From JBBDMC01 sp963826055 (GTDB lineage Bacteria; Pseudomonadota; Alphaproteobacteria; Rhizobiales; Kaistiaceae), in contig CAWGVO010000009.1 of the NCBI GenBank assembly GCA_963826055.1, positions 620,001 through 684,000 of the forward strand: 64,000 nucleotides of DNA. The letters are read 5' to 3'. A model generated the notes under the pieces. The model did no database searches and was not told the DNA's origin. It was given only the letters and a program-made list of their open reading frames with translations. Both the position numbers and the translations under genes were made by a program. Position 1 is the stretch's first letter, and every line of letters begins with the position of its first letter. This document shows positions 18,582 to 28,240 of this stretch, in pieces.

Positions 18582-19838
18582 TCAGCGCTTCAGGTTCATC
18601 AGAACGTCGAGAAGTTCGGAGCTTGTCTGGACGACCTTGGAGTTGGCGGTGTAGTCGCGCTGGGCGACGATCATGTCGGTGAGCTCCGACGCCATGTCGA
18701 CGTTCGACTGCTCAAGCGCGCCGGCGACCATGTTGCCGCGGCCACCTTCCGTCGGGAAACCGATCTGCAGGTCGCCCGATTCGTTGGTGATGGCGTAGGC
18801 GTCGCCCGGTATCGGCTGCAGGTTGTCGGGGCTGGCGACGGTCGCCAGCGGAATGCGGTAGAGCGCCACCCGCGAGCCGTTCTCGTAGGTCGCGTAGACG
18901 AAGCCGTCGCTGCCGATGTCGACGCCGGAGATACTGCTCGGTGCATTGCCGTTGACCGAAACGCTCATCGGCGTGAACGAGGTGGCGAGTTGCGTCGAAC
19001 CGCTCATGTCGAGATCGAGCGTCCCGCCCGCCGGCACGGGGATGCTGACCACCCCGCCACTGGTCAGGTGTCCGGTATCGTCGAAGTCGAGCGCCTGGGT
19101 GGCGAGCGGCCCGGACGAATAGGGGAAACCACCGCTCGGATCGGCGTCGGCCTGGTTATAGACTGCCACCTCCCACTGGTCGGGCCCGGTCGCCGTTTTG
19201 GTCATGTAGACGTCGAACGTGACCGAGTTGCCGATGTTGTCGTAGCCGACTAGCGACGACTTGACCGTGTAGGTCGACGTCCCGAGGTTATCGGCCGGCG
19301 TATCGCCGGTCTGGACGGGCTCGTTGGCGGGCAGGTTGACTGTGAACGTGCCGGCGGTGCTGGGCACGGCCTGCAGGTTCTTGTCGGTCAGGTTGACCGG
19401 GGTCAGGTTGGCGGCGCCGTTGAGGACGGCGTTGGGATTGCCGTCGTCGAGCTCGTAGCCGAGCAACGTGAAACCGCCGGTGTTGACCAGGTTGCCGGTC
19501 GTCGCGTCGGTGGTGAACGAGCCGGCGCGCGTCAGGAACGGCTGGCCGTTGGGATCGGCAACGATCATGAAGCCGTTGCCCTGGATGCCGATGTCAGTGG
19601 CCGAGGTGGTGTAGACGAGCGAGCCTTGCGCGCTCACCGAGTGGCGGATGTTGGTCGAAACCGCGCCGGAGTTGTAGGCGTTCGCATTGCTGTCGAGCAC
19701 GAGCGCCGAGAACTGGGTGGATGCGCTTTTGTAGCCGATGGTGCCGGTGTTGGCGATGTTGTCCGCGATGGTAGCCAGCTTGGTCGACTGGGCGTTCATT
19801 CCCGAAACACCGGTGCGCAATGCCCCATAAAGACTCAT
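18582..19838 (-). CDS. flgE: Flagellar hook protein FlgE
   Basis: Intact, 418 residues, ATG 19838 with an AGGAG eight bases upstream. It begins MSLYGALRTGVSGMNAQSTK and LATIADNIANTGTIGYKSAS (the ANNIAN rod/hook motif). The middle contains GIQGNGFMIVADPNGQPFLT and a variable hook domain. The C-terminal D0 helix is LTDMIVAQRDYTANSKVVQT ending LLDVLMNLKR. The protein is exported and polymerises into the hook. It is separated from the inferred end of fliI by about 74 bases and leads the flgE-flgK-flgL-flaF-flbT-flgD block. Confidence 0.96.
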   Translation of the reverse strand: MSLYGALRTGVSGMNAQSTKLATIADNIANTGTIGYKSASTQFSALVLDSNANAYNSGAVSTNIRHSVSAQGSLVYTTSATDIGIQGNGFMIVADPNGQPFLTRAGSFTTDATTGNLVNTGGFTLLGYELDDGNPNAVLNGAANLTPVNLTDKNLQAVPSTAGTFTVNLPANEPVQTGDTPADNLGTSTYTVKSSLVGYDNIGNSVTFDVYMTKTATGPDQWEVAVYNQADADPSGGFPYSSGPLATQALDFDDTGHLTSGGVVSIPVPAGGTLDLDMSGSTQLATSFTPMSVSVNGNAPSSISGVDIGSDGFVYATYENGSRVALYRIPLATVASPDNLQPIPGDAYAITNESGDLQIGFPTEGGRGNMVAGALEQSNVDMASELTDMIVAQRDYTANSKVVQTSSELLDVLMNLKR

Positions 19839-19912
19839 CGTCGAGAACTCCTCGCCAAGCATGATCGATCGCTGGCGATGGTAGTGGGACAGGCTTGCGC
19901 GGGGCTGTGCGT

Positions 19913-21234
19913 TCAGGGACGCAGGATCTGCGCCAGCTCGGCGAAGACGTCGGCGCTCGGTTTCATGCCGGGTCTTGCCGGAGTGCCTCGTAGATTTTCG
20001 GCACCAGCGCCACGGCCCGGTCGAGCTCGAGATCATTGCCGGCGTGGTAGCCGCCCATGAGGCGCAGATCGCGCGTGTCCTCGAAACGGGCAATCAGCGT
20101 CTTCAGCGTTCGCACCAGATTGCGCTGCTCGCCCGTCCATACGACATCGGCGAGCCGCGAGATCGACAACAGCACGTTGACTGCGGGATAGCGGCCCTGG
20201 TCGGCGATTGCCCGATCGAGGACGATGTGACCGTCGAGCGTCGAGCGGATGGCGTCGGCGACCGGATCGTTGTGGTCGTCGCCGTCGACCAGGACGGCAA
20301 AGATTCCGGTGATCGATCCGGCGCCGTCCGGCCCCGGCCCGGCACGCTCCAGAATCCTCGGTAAGTCGCTGAAAACGCTTGGAGTATAGCCGCGGGCCAC
20401 CGCCGGCTCGCCGGCGGCAAGCGCGACATCCCGCGCCGCGTGCGCATGCCGCGTCACCGAATCCGCGACGAGAAGGACCGATTCGCCGCGATCGCGAAAG
20501 TATTCGGCGATCGCCATCGCCGAGGGGAGCGCCAGCCGCCGCATCATCGCGCTCTCGTCTCCGGTCGACACGACCGTGACGGCACGCCTGCGGTTCTCCG
20601 CCAGCGGCCCTTCCAGGAACTCGCGCACCTCCCGTCCGCGCTCGCCGACCAGCGCCACCACCACGGTGTCGAAGGCACTGGCGCGCGCAATCATCGAAAG
20701 CAGCGTCGATTTACCAACGCCGGAGCCCGCGAAAATGCCGACACGCTGCCCGTCGCAGAGCGGCGTGAACAGATCGATCGCGCGCGCACCCGTCTTCAGT
20801 GGCCGTCGGATGCGCTGGCGTGTCATCGCGGCCGGTGGTGCCCGGTCGATCAGTACCGACGCCTCGCCGCGCGCCATCGGCCCGCGGTCGTCGATCGGCT
20901 CGCCGAGGGCATTGACGACCCGGCCCTTCCAGTAGGGGCTCGGATTGAGGTGCATGGCGCCGGTGATACGCGCGACCATGCCGATGCCGACCGCGAAGCG
21001 CGAATCGAACGGCTTGATCGTGGCTTCTTTCTCATCGACGCGCACCACCTCGCCGATGGTCGACCCTTGGCCGTCGTCGAGACGCACCCGGTCGCCGAGC
21101 TTGACCACTGCCGATAGACCGCGGACGCGGTAGTGCGTGGGAGCAACCTCGCGCACGACGCCGCCGAGCTGCACAAACGGCAGCTCGATACCCGCCGTTC
21201 CGACTTTGGCCGCAAGGCGCTCCAGGCTGTTCAT
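19913..21234 (-). CDS. fliI: Flagellum-specific ATP synthase FliI, frame break near the C-terminus
   Basis: About 440 residues from ATG 21234. Walker A is GIFAGSGVGKSTLL; other ATPase motifs are VVALVGERGREVREFLEGPL, MRRLALPSAMAIAEYFRDRG, the Walker B VLLVADSVTRHAHAARDVAL, and SITGIFAVLVDGDDHNDPVA. The open frame stops at 19965-19963 after LRQDPA. One extra base would give MKPSADVFAELAQILRP, ending at TGA 19915-19913, which matches the usual FliI tail. I therefore extend the gene. FliI energises export with FliH and FliJ at the base of the flagellum. Confidence 0.94.
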
Positions 21235-21237
21235 GCC

Positions 21238-21960
21238 TTAAGCCGGCGAAAGGGTTTGAATCGCGTCGCGCGACATCTGGTCTGCCTGGTCGAGCGCCGT
21301 CGTCGCCTGCTCGAACGCGCGGGAAGCCGAGATGAGCCGGGTCATTTCAAGGATCGGGTTGACGTTCGATCCCTCGACGTATCCTTGGCGGACCCCGTTG
21401 GTGGTCGGGTCTTCCGCCGGATCGGCGGGCTTGTTGGGGATCACCGAGGAATTGTCGTACCGGGCAAGTTTTGCGTCGGGCGGAATGAGGAAGACGCCGA
21501 TGGAACTGACTTGCTTACCGCCCTGGCTGACGGCACCGCTTTCGGAAATCTCGACGGGACCGGCGCTCGGGTCGAGCGTCACCGGCGATCCGCCGATGTC
21601 GAGAACCGGGTAGCCATTGACAGACTGCAGGTCGCCGAGATCGGTGAGATGGAAGCGGCCATCGCGGGTATAGGCGACGCCGCCAGGCGTCTGCAGGGCA
21701 AACCATCCCTGGCCGTCAACGGCCACATCGAGGCTGTTGCCGGTGTACTTCATCTCGCCCTGCTGGCGGATGACATAGACATCGCCGAGCGAACTGTAGG
21801 CGACCTGCTGGTCACCCACCTCGGCCATCGTCGCCTCGAACCGCACGCCCGAGGCGCGATAGCCGGCGGTGTTGACGTTGGCGATGTTGTTGGCGATCGC
21901 CTCGAGCTGCGCTTCCATCGTCACCTGGGCGGACATGGCGACGTAATAGGCGTCGGACAC
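21238..21960 (-). CDS. flgF: Flagellar proximal rod protein FlgF
   Basis: Intact, 240 residues. GTG 21960-21958 is preceded by GGAGG nine bases upstream, overlapping the end region of the DUF1217 gene. Rod-protein hallmarks are MEAQLEAIANNIANVNTAGY near the start, SLDVAVDGQGWFALQTPGGV with YTRDGRFHLTDLGDLQSVNG in the middle, and NPILEMTRLISASRAFEQAT with DQADQMSRDAIQTLSPA at the end. FlgF rather than FlgG is chosen by length and by its position before fliI, the order known in Rhizobiales; a full FlgG is at 28968. It builds the proximal rod. Confidence 0.92.
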   Translation of the reverse strand: MSDAYYVAMSAQVTMEAQLEAIANNIANVNTAGYRASGVRFEATMAEVGDQQVAYSSLGDVYVIRQQGEMKYTGNSLDVAVDGQGWFALQTPGGVAYTRDGRFHLTDLGDLQSVNGYPVLDIGGSPVTLDPSAGPVEISESGAVSQGGKQVSSIGVFLIPPDAKLARYDNSSVIPNKPADPAEDPTTNGVRQGYVEGSNVNPILEMTRLISASRAFEQATTALDQADQMSRDAIQTLSPA

Positions 21961-21964
21961 GAAA

Positions 21965-22744
21965 CTACGAGCCTCCGTACTTGAGCGATTTGAGCGTCAT
22001 GATCAGGTCGAGATCGACCGTCGGCTGCGACGAAGTGGAGAACAGCGACAGTACCGGGTCCTGCGCGCTGGTGTCGGTCGCGTCCCACGTGGCCGTGAAT
22101 CGCGCGATCAGGCGTTCGAGCTTTGCCGGATCCTTGAGGTCGGCGATGTCGAAGCGCTGTGACACGGCTTTCGCCTGCTTCTCGACGTCGGCATTGGCCA
22201 TCTCGTCCGGGAAGCCGAAAACGGTCTTCGCCACCTGCCACAGGGCGGCATCGGCGAGGAGGCCATACGCCGAGGTGACCTGCGGGGCCTCCCTTTGGAA
22301 ATAGAGCGCCAGACGTACGCCCTCGTTGTCCTCGCCTGCCGAAACCTCCAGGGATTGGCGCACGTAGCGGTCGACGACACCCTGCCGGGCATCGGTGGAA
22401 GCCGTGGTGTCCTCACCCTTTGTCGCGAAATCGAAGGAGCGCGCGAACGCGACAAAGCGATCGTCCGCCAGACGGTTGGCGAGGCTTTTCGAGTCCGACA
22501 CCCCGTCGCTGAGGATCTTGCGCATGAACCCCTTGGCGTAGGCCATGTCCTCCAGGCCGAACGCCTTCATCGCAAAGTTGAACAGTCGTGTGTCCCTGAG
22601 AAAATCGTCGATGCTTGTGACGGCGCCGATGTGCTTCAGGTAGTAGTCGCTCTCCAGCGCCACGCTCGGACGCGCCGCCGTCTGCGCCAGCGAGCGGTCT
22701 ATGTCGCGCGTGATCGTGCGGTAGATGGCGGACGTAGTCAGCAT
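21965..22744 (-). CDS. DUF1217 flagellar-locus protein
   Basis: Intact, 259 residues from ATG 22744. The DUF1217 pattern is clear: RDIDRSLAQTAARPSVALES, then YYLKHIGAVTSIDDFLRDTR and LFNFAMKAFGLEDMAYAKGF, then VRLALYFQREAPQVTSAYGL and ALWQVAKTVFGFPDEMANAD. It ends LDLIMTLKSLKYGGS. The family is almost confined to alphaproteobacterial flagellar loci, usually next to flgF and divergent from motA, as here. Its biochemical role is not established; it has no signal peptide or membrane helix. Confidence 0.88.
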   Translation of the reverse strand: MLTTSAIYRTITRDIDRSLAQTAARPSVALESDYYLKHIGAVTSIDDFLRDTRLFNFAMKAFGLEDMAYAKGFMRKILSDGVSDSKSLANRLADDRFVAFARSFDFATKGEDTTASTDARQGVVDRYVRQSLEVSAGEDNEGVRLALYFQREAPQVTSAYGLLADAALWQVAKTVFGFPDEMANADVEKQAKAVSQRFDIADLKDPAKLERLIARFTATWDATDTSAQDPVLSLFSTSSQPTVDLDLIMTLKSLKYGGS

Positions 22745-22887
22745 CAAATGGGCCCGTGGCACTCCGCACTGGCCGTAGCGCGGGCGGCTTGCGCGAGCCT
22801 GACGTCGCCGATTTCAGCCCCACGCAAGCTTTGCGCGCGATTTCGGTTGGCGATGGTTCGTCCGATCGCGTCGCGGAGCAGCTGCCA
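22745..22887. promoter_or_regulatory. Divergent promoter region between the two flagellar operons
   Basis: This 143-base gap separates the minus-strand DUF1217-flgF-fliI operon from the plus-strand motA-fliM-fliN-fliG-flhB operon. It must hold promoters for both directions, since neither side has an upstream gene on its strand. I see no convincing consensus hexamers and no strong repeat. An open reading frame in the motA frame covers the gap but lacks MotA-like sequence before residue LPLN, so I treat it as non-coding. Confidence 0.5.
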
Positions 22888-23782
22888 TTGAATCTCGTCC
22901 TCGGTCTCGTCCTCGGTGCCGGCTCCCTGGTTGGCGGCTTCCTCGCCGAAGGGGGTCGCCTCGGCGTGCTTTGGCAGCCCTTCGAGTTTCTGATCATCGG
23001 CGGCATCGCCATCGGCGTGTTCGTCATGGGCAACCCGTTCTCGACGATCTCCGATACGGTCAAGGGCGTTGTCGAGGCGGCGACCAACCGGGTGCCCAAA
23101 CGCACGGATTTCCTTTCGCTGCTCAGCCTCATGTTCGCGCTGATGCGCGACCTGCGCACGCGCCCGCGCAACGAGGTCGAGGCGCACATCGACAATCCGC
23201 AGGAACTCGCCGCTATTCCAGCATTTCCCGCGTATCCTCAACGACAAGCAGCTAACCCAGTTCATCTGCGACTACGTTCGCCTGACCATCATCGGTAATG
23301 CCCGCTCGCACGAGATCGAGGCGTTGATGGAGCAGGAGATCACGACGATCCGCAAACACAAGGTCAAGCCGCACGCCTCCATGACGACGATTTCCGAGGC
23401 GCTGCCGGCGCTGGGCATCTGCGCCGCCGTGCTCGGCATCGTCAAGGCGATGGGCGCCCTCGACCAGTCACCCGAAGTCCTCGGCGAATACATCGGCGCG
23501 GCCCTCATCGGAACGCTGACCGGCATCTTCTGGTCATACGCCGTGGTATCGCCGCTTGCGCAGCTCATCCGAATGACGCGCGAGAAGCAGATGCAGCTGT
23601 ACGTCATCGTCAAGCAGACGATTATCGCGTTCATGAACGGCGCGTTGCCGCAGATCGCACTCGAACACGGGCGCAAGACGATTTCCTTCGGCGAACGCCC
23701 GACGATCGATGAGGTGGAGAGCGAAGCGATCTCCAACACGCCGGCAGCAAGCGCCGTTGCCGCCCAGAAACAGGCGGCGTGA
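22888..23782 (+). CDS. motA: Flagellar stator protein MotA, one frameshift
   Basis: About 297 residues. TTG 22888 is chosen because it gives NLVLGLVLGAGSLVGGFLAE, the standard MotA first helix, with GGAG nine bases upstream. Then come GRLGVLWQPFEFLIIGGIAI with GNPF, VKGVVEAATNRVPKRTDFLS, and after a break near 23210 FPRILNDKQLTQFICDYVRL. The stator channel helices follow as SEALPALGICAAVLGIVKAM and GEYIGAALIGTLTGIFWSYA. It forms the proton channel with MotB, which is encoded 14 kb downstream as in other Rhizobiales. Confidence 0.92.
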
Positions 23783-23786
23783 GGAG

Positions 23787-24725
23787 ATGAGCACGCAAAC
23801 CGCCGAGCGGGCCCACGGCGCCATACGTGACCTTCTCCGAGACGCCGCCAGTCTTTCGGTCGACCAGTTGCCGTTGTTGCCGGTGATCCTGGACCGCGCC
23901 GGCGGGCTCCTGATGGACCGACTGCGCAGCCTTGCCCCCGCGCTGCCCCATGTCACGCTCAATGCGCTGAACGCCGGCAAGATCGGCGACATCCTCGACT
24001 CCTACGACATGCGCGCCATCGCCGGGCTTTTCCACGTGCCCGCCTGGGACAACCGCGTCATCGTCGGCTTCGACCGGGACTTCGTCTTCACGGTCATGGA
24101 GATGCTGATGGGCGGCGACGGCTCCGAGCCGCCGGTGGAAGACGTCCGCAACCTGTCGAACATCGAGGTGCAGGTCAGCCAGTTCCTGTTTGAGCAGATT
24201 GGACAGATCCTGCAAACGGCGTTCGCGCCGGTTTCCGAAACGCGTTTCCGATTCGAGCGGTCGGAAACGCGCATGGATTTTGCCGGTGCCGGCCGCCGCG
24301 CCCACCCGGCCATCGTCGCTCGCTTCATCCTTCAGGCACTGAACCGTGGCGGCGAGATGTTCGTCGTCATTCCGCAGGCGGCGCTGTCGCCGCTGCGCCA
24401 GGCCCTGTCACGCGCCGCGACCAGGGAGACGGCGCCGGCGGACCCCGCCTGGGCCCGCAAGATCGGCGACGAAGTGCGGCGGACCGAGGTGACGATCCGT
24501 GCCGTCGTCCACTCCAACGAATACACGCTGGGCGATATTGCCCGCCTAAGGGTCGGGCAGGTGCTCAAGCTGCAGGAAAGTACCCACAGTCGCATCAAGG
24601 TGGAGAGCGGCGAACAGCCGTTGTTCTGGGCCTACCTCGGCCAGAATGGCGGGCTGCATACACTGCGCGTCGACGAGGCCATCGACCACGAGCAGGAATT
24701 CATCAATGACGTCCTGTCCCGTTGA
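23787..24725 (+). CDS. fliM: Flagellar motor switch protein FliM
   Basis: Intact, 312 residues, ATG 23787 with GAGGAG directly upstream and only four bases after the motA stop. Features are LRDAASLSVDQLPLLPVILD, a CheC-like middle with WDNRVIVGFDRDFVFTVMEM and GDGSEPPVEDVRNLSNIEVQ, and a C-terminal FliN-like (SpoA) domain with LGDIARLRVGQVLKLQESTH. This divergent FliM lacks the canonical N-terminal CheY-binding motif in an obvious form, as in other Rhizobiales. It forms the C-ring with FliN and FliG. Confidence 0.92.
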   Translation: MSTQTAERAHGAIRDLLRDAASLSVDQLPLLPVILDRAGGLLMDRLRSLAPALPHVTLNALNAGKIGDILDSYDMRAIAGLFHVPAWDNRVIVGFDRDFVFTVMEMLMGGDGSEPPVEDVRNLSNIEVQVSQFLFEQIGQILQTAFAPVSETRFRFERSETRMDFAGAGRRAHPAIVARFILQALNRGGEMFVVIPQAALSPLRQALSRAATRETAPADPAWARKIGDEVRRTEVTIRAVVHSNEYTLGDIARLRVGQVLKLQESTHSRIKVESGEQPLFWAYLGQNGGLHTLRVDEAIDHEQEFINDVLSR

Positions 24726-24833
24726 GAAGCCGCCTCGGCCTGGTTCGCCGGCACGCCGCGCTCCTGCTTCCGGCAAGCTTGCCCCGTTATCAGGCATCTA
24801 AGGTACCGGGCGACCAACCAGGGAGATCGCCGC

Positions 24834-25205
24834 ATGCAAACCGATCCGTCACCTCAGTCGAGAGCGACCGACGACGTGCTTCTGGCGCAGAAGGTTGGCG
24901 GCCGCGCCTCGCCTCATGCCGACGATGCCTTCGACAGCGCGCCCAATCTCGACGCGATCCTGCGCATTCCGGTGGTGGTGCAGGCTATCCTCGGAACCGC
25001 GAGCATGCCCGTCGCCAATCTCATGAAGCTCGGTCGTGGTGCGGTGGTACCCCTCGACCATCGCATCGGCGAGCCGGTGGACATCGTCGTCAACGGTCGC
25101 GTGGTGGCGCGCGGCGAGGTCGTCGTCCTCGAGGAAGACAACTCCCGCTTCGGCGTGAGCCTTACCGAGATCGCCAGCCCGCCGGGCTTCAGCGTCGCCG
25201 ACTGA
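24834..25205 (+). CDS. fliN: Flagellar motor switch protein FliN
   Basis: Intact, 123 residues, ATG 24834 with a GGGAG eight bases upstream. A variable 35-residue start is followed by the SpoA domain: DAILRIPVVVQAILGTASMP, VANLMKLGRGAVVPLDHRIG and EPVDIVVNGRVVARGEVVVL, ending FGVSLTEI. The 108-base gap from fliM is longer than most here and contains no recognisable signal. It belongs to the cytoplasmic C-ring. Confidence 0.95.
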   Translation: MQTDPSPQSRATDDVLLAQKVGGRASPHADDAFDSAPNLDAILRIPVVVQAILGTASMPVANLMKLGRGAVVPLDHRIGEPVDIVVNGRVVARGEVVVLEEDNSRFGVSLTEIASPPGFSVAD

Positions 25206-25220
25206 GAGGCGGAAAGCGCG

Positions 25221-26240
25221 ATGCCAGCGTTCGCCTCGTCACGATCGGCCGGGATGCAGGGCGCCGACCGCGTCGCCGCCATCCTGCTGACGATGGGCAA
25301 GTCGCTGTCGGCGCGGCTGATGAAGCATTTCGATCCCGCCGAGATCAAGCAGATCACCCGCTCTGCCTCCGACCTCAAGCCGGTCCCGGCGCAGCAGCTC
25401 ACCAGTCTCATCGAGGAGTTCGCCACCCAATTCGCCATCGGCGCCAGCCTGGTCAGCTCTCCCGCCGAGGTTCAGCGCATGCTGGACGGCGTACTGCCCA
25501 AGGAACAGATCGACGAGATCATGGGTGACCTCGCCGGCAATCCCGATCACTCGATCTGGGAACGCATCTCGGTCGCCGGTGAAGGCTCGCTCGCCAGCTA
25601 CCTGTTGGGCGAACACCCGCAGACCGCGGCGCTGATCCTGTCCAAGGTCAAGTCGGCGACGGCCGCCAAGGTCATCAGCCAGCTTCCCGCCGACCGCCGC
25701 GACGGGATCATCCGCCGAATGCTCTCCGTCAAGCCGGTTGTCGACGAATCGCTTCGCTTGCTTGAACGAATCCTCTTCCAGGAATTCAACGCCATCCTCG
25801 CCCGCAATTCGGGCGGCGCCGGCCACGCCCGCATTGCCGATATCATCAACCGGCTCGACCGCGACGAGATCGACGCGATCCTGCAGGGCCTTGCCTCCAC
25901 CCAGCCGAGCGCCGCCGAGGCGCTCAAGAGCCAGCTGTTCACTTTCGACGACATCGCCAAGCTCAGCCAGCGGGCCCGCGCATCCCTGTTCGACAAGGTT
26001 CCGGCCGACAAGGTGGTCACGGCGCTGAAGGGCACCAGCCCGGAGTTCCGCGAGGTGGTGCTGTCGGTGCTGTCGTCGCGCGTGCGCAAGATGACGGAGC
26101 AGGAGCTGAACAACAGTCAGCCCGTGCGCCAGAAAGAGGTTGCCGAGGCCCGCCGCACGATCACCGACCTTGTCCTTGAAATGGCGAGCCGGGGCGAGAT
26201 CGAGATACGCGACGGCGAAGACGACGAGATGGTCGGCTGA
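25221..26240 (+). CDS. fliG: Flagellar motor switch protein FliG
   Basis: Intact, 339 residues, ATG 25221. Motifs are GADRVAAILLTMGKSLSARL at the N-terminal FliF-binding part, SYLLGEHPQTAALILSKVKS (the armadillo EHPQ motif), LLERILFQEFNAILARNSGG, and the C-terminal torque helix region FTFDDIAKLSQRARASLFDK with SSRVRKMTEQELNNSQPVRQ. It converts stator force into rotation and is assembled on FliF. It ends nine bases before flhB. Confidence 0.97.
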   Translation: MPAFASSRSAGMQGADRVAAILLTMGKSLSARLMKHFDPAEIKQITRSASDLKPVPAQQLTSLIEEFATQFAIGASLVSSPAEVQRMLDGVLPKEQIDEIMGDLAGNPDHSIWERISVAGEGSLASYLLGEHPQTAALILSKVKSATAAKVISQLPADRRDGIIRRMLSVKPVVDESLRLLERILFQEFNAILARNSGGAGHARIADIINRLDRDEIDAILQGLASTQPSAAEALKSQLFTFDDIAKLSQRARASLFDKVPADKVVTALKGTSPEFREVVLSVLSSRVRKMTEQELNNSQPVRQKEVAEARRTITDLVLEMASRGEIEIRDGEDDEMVG

Positions 26241-26249
26241 GGGCTGTCG

Positions 26250-27327
26250 ATGGCGGAGGCCCAGGACAAGGAGTTCGAAAACCGAGGAACCGACAGAGAA
26301 AAAGATCGCCGACGCGATCGAGAAGGGCAATGTTCCCCGCTCGCGCGAAATGTCGGTCTTCGCGTCGCTTCTCGGCGTTCTTGCCGCCGCTGCTTTCCTG
26401 ATCGGGCCCCGCTCGGTTGCCCTCTTTGGCGACATCATGGTGCTCCTCGATCACCCCGCCGGCTTCGCCCTCAATGACGGACGCGATGCGAACCGTCTCC
26501 TGGCGGGCGTCTCGATGGAAATCGCCATGTTCCTTCTTCCGGTGGTTTCCTTGCTCACCCTGTCGGGTCTCGCTGCGGCCTTCTTTCAACATGCCACCAA
26601 CTTCGCGGTGGACCAGATCAAGCCCAAGTGGTCGCGCGTTTCGCCGGCCGCCGGCTGGAAGCGCATCTTCGGTCTTCCCGGCACCGTCGAATTCGGCAAG
26701 TCGATCTTCAAGTTCAGTGCCATCGGCGTGGTTTGCGTGATCATGCTCAATTCGCAACGCAATACCGTCATCAGCGCCGTCGGCCTCGACCCCAGCGCTC
26801 TTCCCCAGATGGTGCTTTCGCTGGTCATCCGGTTGGTGTCGGCGGTGTGCGCGACCATCGCCATCCTGGTCGCCGCGGACATTGTGTGGTCGCGCTTCCA
26901 CTGGCGGTCCGACCTGCGCATGACGCGGCAGGAGCTCAAGGACGAGATCAAGCAAAGCGAGGGTGACCCGCTGGTCAAGTCACGGTTGCGCTCGCTCGCC
27001 CGTGACCGCGCCCGGCGGCGCATGATCGCCGCGGTGCCGCGCGCCACCGTGGTGATTGCCAACCCGACGCACTACGCCATCGCGCTGAAGTACCAGCGTG
27101 GCAAGGACGGTGCACCGACCGTGGTCGCCAAGGGCGCCGACCTGATCGCCCTCCGCATCCGCGAGGTCGCCAGCTTCCATTCCGTGCCGATCGTCGAAGA
27201 CAAGCCGCTCGCCCGCGCCATGTACGAGGCGGTCGAGGTGGGCCAATGGATTCCGCCGGAGTTCTATCGCGCGGTCGCCAAGATTCTCCACCTTCTCTAC
27301 ACGAGGCCTTCGTATGCCCGCACCTGA
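26250..27327 (+). CDS. flhB: Flagellar export switch protein FlhB, one frameshift near the start
   Basis: About 358 residues from ATG 26250 (MAEAQDKE). A single extra T near 26273 breaks the frame before EEPTEKKIADAIEKGNVPRS, the universal FlhB opening. Four membrane helices follow, then AGWKRIFGLPGTVEFGKSIF and RMTRQELKDEIKQSEGDPLV. The autocleavage site is present as ATVVIANPTHYAIALKY (NPTH near residue 270), with VPIVEDKPLARAMYEAVEVG at the end. FlhB switches export from hook to filament substrates. The last codons overlap the next gene. Confidence 0.93.
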
Positions 27328-27763
27328 CAGCCGCTACTACCTGGCCAAGCGCGAATCGCAGCCCGAACTGCTCGCCTGCGAGGCCCTGCTCGCCAACGGC
27401 CTGAAGGATTTCCTTTCCGAACTCGTGATGGTCAACGGCGGCGTCATGCTTTCCTACATTTGCAACAGGCAGCACGCCCACCTGTGCGACATCATCGGCT
27501 CTTCGATGGAGCATAGGATCAAGCCTGGCCGGCTGCACTACAGCAATCGCGCCGAGATGGATTTCGATTGGGGCGAAACGCCATCGGTCGCTTTGGGTAT
27601 GGAGTTGCGCGACGAGCGGCTGACGGCGTTCTTCGATGTCGTCTTCGGTCGCGACTACGTCGGCATTGACCTCAGCGGGGTCCATTTCACCGATCTGCGG
27701 GGCGACGCCGACGAGAACGTGCGTCGTTTCGCTGCGGCCGTTGCCGACGCACGGCTTGGCTGA
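27314..27763 (+). CDS. Small conserved flagellar-locus protein of unknown function
   Basis: 149 residues from ATG 27314, overlapping the flhB end by 14 bases. No signal peptide or membrane helix is seen. Notable stretches are LSELVMVNGGVMLSYICNRQ, HLCDIIGSSMEHRIKPGRLH, and a C-terminal ELRDERLTAFFDVVFGRDYV. A hypothetical gene of similar size in the same position, between flhB/fliI and flgB, is known in Sinorhizobium. The conserved placement implies a flagellar accessory role, but no activity can be named. A 99-base gap follows before flgB. Confidence 0.7.
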   Translation: MPAPDSRYYLAKRESQPELLACEALLANGLKDFLSELVMVNGGVMLSYICNRQHAHLCDIIGSSMEHRIKPGRLHYSNRAEMDFDWGETPSVALGMELRDERLTAFFDVVFGRDYVGIDLSGVHFTDLRGDADENVRRFAAAVADARLG

Positions 27764-27862
27764 TTGATCGAAAGGGCCGGACGCTTCGTCGCAGGTCCGC
27801 CGTCAGCTTCGGGCAAGGTTGCCGTCAGATAGTCCGCGTCGCCGACGAACCCGGAGGGCGCG

Positions 27863-28240
27863 TTGCAACCCGTTTATATGCTCACGCTGGCTGCCGAGCA
27901 CGCGCGCTGGGCGACCGTCCGGCAGGCGGCGATCACCGGCAACATCGCCAACGCCAACACGCCGGGCTACGTCGCCGTCGACGTCGAGCCGTTCTCCTCC
28001 ATACTCGCCGAGACCTCCGATGCCAGTATGGCGCGGACCTCTCCGGCACACATGACCATCGACGGCGAGGCTGGCGCCGATGGCGGGCGTGTCTGGCAGG
28101 TCAAGGAAACCGGGACACCGGTCGAACTCGACCAGCAGCTCATGGCCGCCGACGACGTCAACCGCAGCTTCGCACTCGACAACGCCATCGTCCGTGCCTT
28201 CCACCGCATGCTGATGGCAAGCGTGAGGTCTGGTCCATGA
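27863..28240 (+). CDS. flgB: Flagellar proximal rod protein FlgB
   Basis: 125 residues. TTG 27863 follows a GGAGG by four bases; an ATG at 27878 is the alternative. It shows LTLAAEHARWATVRQAAITG, then NIANANTPGYVAVDVEPFSS, the rod-protein ANNIAN-like motif, and a C-terminal helix DDVNRSFALDNAIVRAFHRM. FlgB is the most proximal rod subunit. Its stop overlaps flgC (ATGA), starting the flgB-flgC-fliE-flgG run. Confidence 0.9.
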   Translation: MQPVYMLTLAAEHARWATVRQAAITGNIANANTPGYVAVDVEPFSSILAETSDASMARTSPAHMTIDGEAGADGGRVWQVKETGTPVELDQQLMAADDVNRSFALDNAIVRAFHRMLMASVRSGP

